Shown: in pieces, positions 5,820 to 7,363 of the stretch
Position numbering within the stretch: position 1 is the stretch's first letter
Layout: the number at the start of each line of letters is the position of its first letter
NCBI GenBank assembly: GCA_045532655.1
Contig: JAZSGI010000140.1
Coordinates: forward strand, 1-7,363
DNA from: JAVBQJ01 sp045532655
GTDB lineage: Bacteria > Verrucomicrobiota > Lentisphaeria > Victivallales > Victivallaceae
Direction: 5' to 3'
Length of the DNA: 7,363 bases
Position numbers and translations under genes: made by a program
The notes under the pieces: model-generated
Told to the model about the DNA's origin: nothing
What the model saw: only the letters and a program-made list of their open reading frames with translations
Databases searched by the model: none

Positions 5820-7363
5820 TCAGCAACCGGGATGTTCGCTGGCAAGAGTTTTGGTCACCAGATCGCAGACCGCGGAGGGGCCGAAATACTGGATGGGACC
5901 GGGATAAACATAAGCAGTTTCAATGGCCCATGCTTCACGGTTGGCGGCGAAAAGTTTGAAAGGAGCACCGTCGAGTTCCACAAGCGCTTTGCGGATAACG
6001 GGTTTATCTTCGCCATGGCGGTGTTCAATATTCATCATCATGGTGATGGGAATACCACCTGCAGTCCACTGGTCAGCGGGCAGGAAGGTATTACGGACAC
6101 TGGACATGTAACCGGTGAGACCTGCACCGAGAAGGGCACTGGCATTGAAGCCGAGGCTGTAGCAGTAGTCGGCATCATAGTTGCTGGGAGCGGCACAGCG
6201 GCCTTCATAACCGAAGAAGTGGGTCTGGGTGCTGAATTTGCCGTTGTATTTGCCTTCTGCTGCCCATGCTGCCAACTTGGTTTTGACCATTGCGGCAAGC
6301 ATCTTTTCAGTTTCGATAAGGGAAACCTGAACGTTACCGTGGGGGTCACGATCAAGGCAGAGCTGAGTCTGGATACCCTTGGGCAGTGATTCAAAAACGG
6401 CACGGGAGGAATCAGTGAGGCGGGCAGAAGCAAAAGCAATTTTTCCTTCGGCATCGCAATCGGCAAACTCCTGACCGCCCTTGGCGACAAGATCATTGAG
6501 TTCAGCAATCAGAACCTTGATTTCAGGAACAAATTCGATCAGACCTTCGGGAATCAAAGCGATACCGAAGTTGAGACCTTTGGCTGCACGGGCGGCAACA
6601 GCACTGGCGATGTATTCAACGATTTCGCCGAGAGTGGTGCGATTGGCAGCGATCTCTTCGGAGATGATGGTCACGTTGGGCTGGGTCTGCAGGGCACATT
6701 CCAGAGCAATATGTGAAGCAGAACGGCCCATGAGTTTGATAAAGTGCCAATATTTCTTGGCAGAGTTGGCATCACGGCCGATGTTACCGATAAGTTCAGA
6801 ATAAACACGACAGGCGGTATCAAAACCGAAACTTGCTTCGATCTGTTCGTTCTTCAGGTCGCCGTCAATGGTCTTGGGGCAGCCGACGACACGGATGGGC
6901 ACATTATGGCTCTTGTAGTATTCAGCCAGAAGACAGGCGTTGGTATTGGAGTCGTCACCGCCGATAATGACCAGACATTCAATGCCCAGAGCGGCACAGT
7001 TGGCGGCACCTTTATCGAACTGTTCGACCTTTTCAAGTTTGGTACGGCCGGAACCGATCATATCAAAACCGCCGGTGTTACGGTAGGCATCAATGATTTC
7101 TGCTGTCAGTTCCATATATTCATTTTTGACAAGACCGTCAGGTCCTTTGAGAAAACCGTAAAGGCGGTTTTCCGGATTAAGGCTCTTGAGACCGTCAAAA
7201 AGACCGGCAATGACGTTGTGACCGCCGGGGGCCTGACCGCCGGAAAGAATAACACCGGTATTGAATGCTTTGTTGCAGGCTGCAGTTGCGGCTGCTTTGA
7301 AGCTGACTTCGGGGCTGCCGAAGGTTGCGGGGAAGAGTTCCTTGATTTTTTCGGTATCACCGG
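5820..7363 (-). CDS. pfp: Pyrophosphate-dependent 6-phosphofructokinase, long form, 5' end cut by window edge
   Basis: This enzyme reversibly phosphorylates fructose 6-phosphate to the 1,6-bisphosphate with PPi instead of ATP, serving both glycolysis and gluconeogenesis. The frame stays open to the right edge, giving 513 visible residues. An ATG at 7115 is internal, because upstream codons encode the conserved nucleotide-site loop GGQAPGGHNV (7212-7241). Next come GGDDSNTNA (6936-6962) and PKTIDGDLKN (6849-6878). The second Asp of GGDD and the Lys before TID replace the two glycines of ATP-dependent enzymes and are the known marks of PPi use. MGRSASHIALE, PEGLIEFVPE and FFGYEGR bind substrate in the family. 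The length fits the plant-beta-like long group (about 550 residues), so about 40 residues are probably missing. gatC follows after 1 nt. The promoter lies outside the window. Confidence 0.96.
   Translation of the reverse strand, partial: GDTEKIKELFPATFGSPEVSFKAAATAACNKAFNTGVILSGGQAPGGHNVIAGLFDGLKSLNPENRLYGFLKGPDGLVKNEYMELTAEIIDAYRNTGGFDMIGSGRTKLEKVEQFDKGAANCAALGIECLVIIGGDDSNTNACLLAEYYKSHNVPIRVVGCPKTIDGDLKNEQIEASFGFDTACRVYSELIGNIGRDANSAKKYWHFIKLMGRSASHIALECALQTQPNVTIISEEIAANRTTLGEIVEYIASAVAARAAKGLNFGIALIPEGLIEFVPEIKVLIAELNDLVAKGGQEFADCDAEGKIAFASARLTDSSRAVFESLPKGIQTQLCLDRDPHGNVQVSLIETEKMLAAMVKTKLAAWAAEGKYNGKFSTQTHFFGYEGRCAAPSNYDADYCYSLGFNASALLGAGLTGYMSSVRNTFLPADQWTAGGIPITMMMNIEHRHGEDKPVIRKALVELDGAPFKLFAANREAWAIETAYVYPGPIQYFGPSAVCDLVTKTLASEHPGC

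Noticed and set aside
5819..5845. TTG start at 5845 for gatC, giving 108 aa
   Set aside because: The extra nine residues are not part of the family and lie inside the pfp coding end. The ATG at 5818 gives the normal length and sits 1 nt after the pfp stop.
4943..5959. Plus-strand open frame (338 aa) across gatA, gatC and the end of pfp
   Set aside because: It spans three strongly supported minus-strand genes and their junctions, has no recognisable domain and no suitable ribosome site, so it is a shadow frame.
5832..6389. Plus-strand open frame (185 aa) opposite pfp
   Set aside because: It is a mirror of the conserved PPi-phosphofructokinase coding sequence, Gly/Val-rich as expected for an antisense frame, and has no independent support.
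7113..7115. ATG at 7115 as the start of the phosphofructokinase
   Set aside because: The same frame continues upstream to the window edge and encodes the conserved GGQAPGGHNV loop, so this Met is internal.

Overview
The window looks like an ordinary, densely packed stretch of chromosome from a Gram-negative, probably anaerobic or fermentative bacterium. It carries eight protein-coding genes, two of them cut by the window edges. There are no RNA genes, mobile elements, CRISPR arrays or phage-like segments that I can support. Several genes suggest the lineage: a heptose-bisphosphate phosphatase (LPS or heptose chemistry), a long-form pyrophosphate-dependent phosphofructokinase, tRNA-dependent amidation genes, an exported thioredoxin-fold/TPR protein and an omega subunit with an Ala/Glu tail. 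My best guess is the PVC superphylum, perhaps Lentisphaerota (Victivallis-like). This is inference from gene content, and no taxonomic marker is present.

Left part (1-2168, + strand): the 3' end of an acyl-CoA dehydrogenase gene is followed by rpoZ (RNA polymerase omega) and purE (N5-CAIR mutase). Each of the two gaps is 13 nt, and each downstream gene has a clear Shine-Dalgarno sequence, so the three probably share a transcript. The run ends at a perfect 16-bp inverted repeat (2187-2236). That repeat lies between convergent genes and is built like a bidirectional terminator.

Right part (2308-7363, all - strand, so read from high to low coordinates): a pyrophosphate-dependent phosphofructokinase (open at the right edge), gatC and gatA are separated by only 1 nt at each junction. 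They end at a textbook hairpin plus U-tract terminator (4008-4043). After a short gap comes a second unit. Its first gene encodes an exported protein with a thioredoxin-like domain lacking CxxC and a TPR-like helical C-terminus. Its second gene, gmhB, overlaps the first by one base (TAATG).

In function the window is housekeeping: acyl-CoA oxidation, transcription, purine synthesis, PPi-based glycolysis/gluconeogenesis, Asn/Gln-tRNA formation and heptose synthesis. I found no strong sign of a new biological system. The most interesting points are modest: the tandem-repeat tail of omega, the CxxC-less periplasmic Trx-TPR protein coupled to gmhB, and the tight pfp-gatC-gatA arrangement without gatB.
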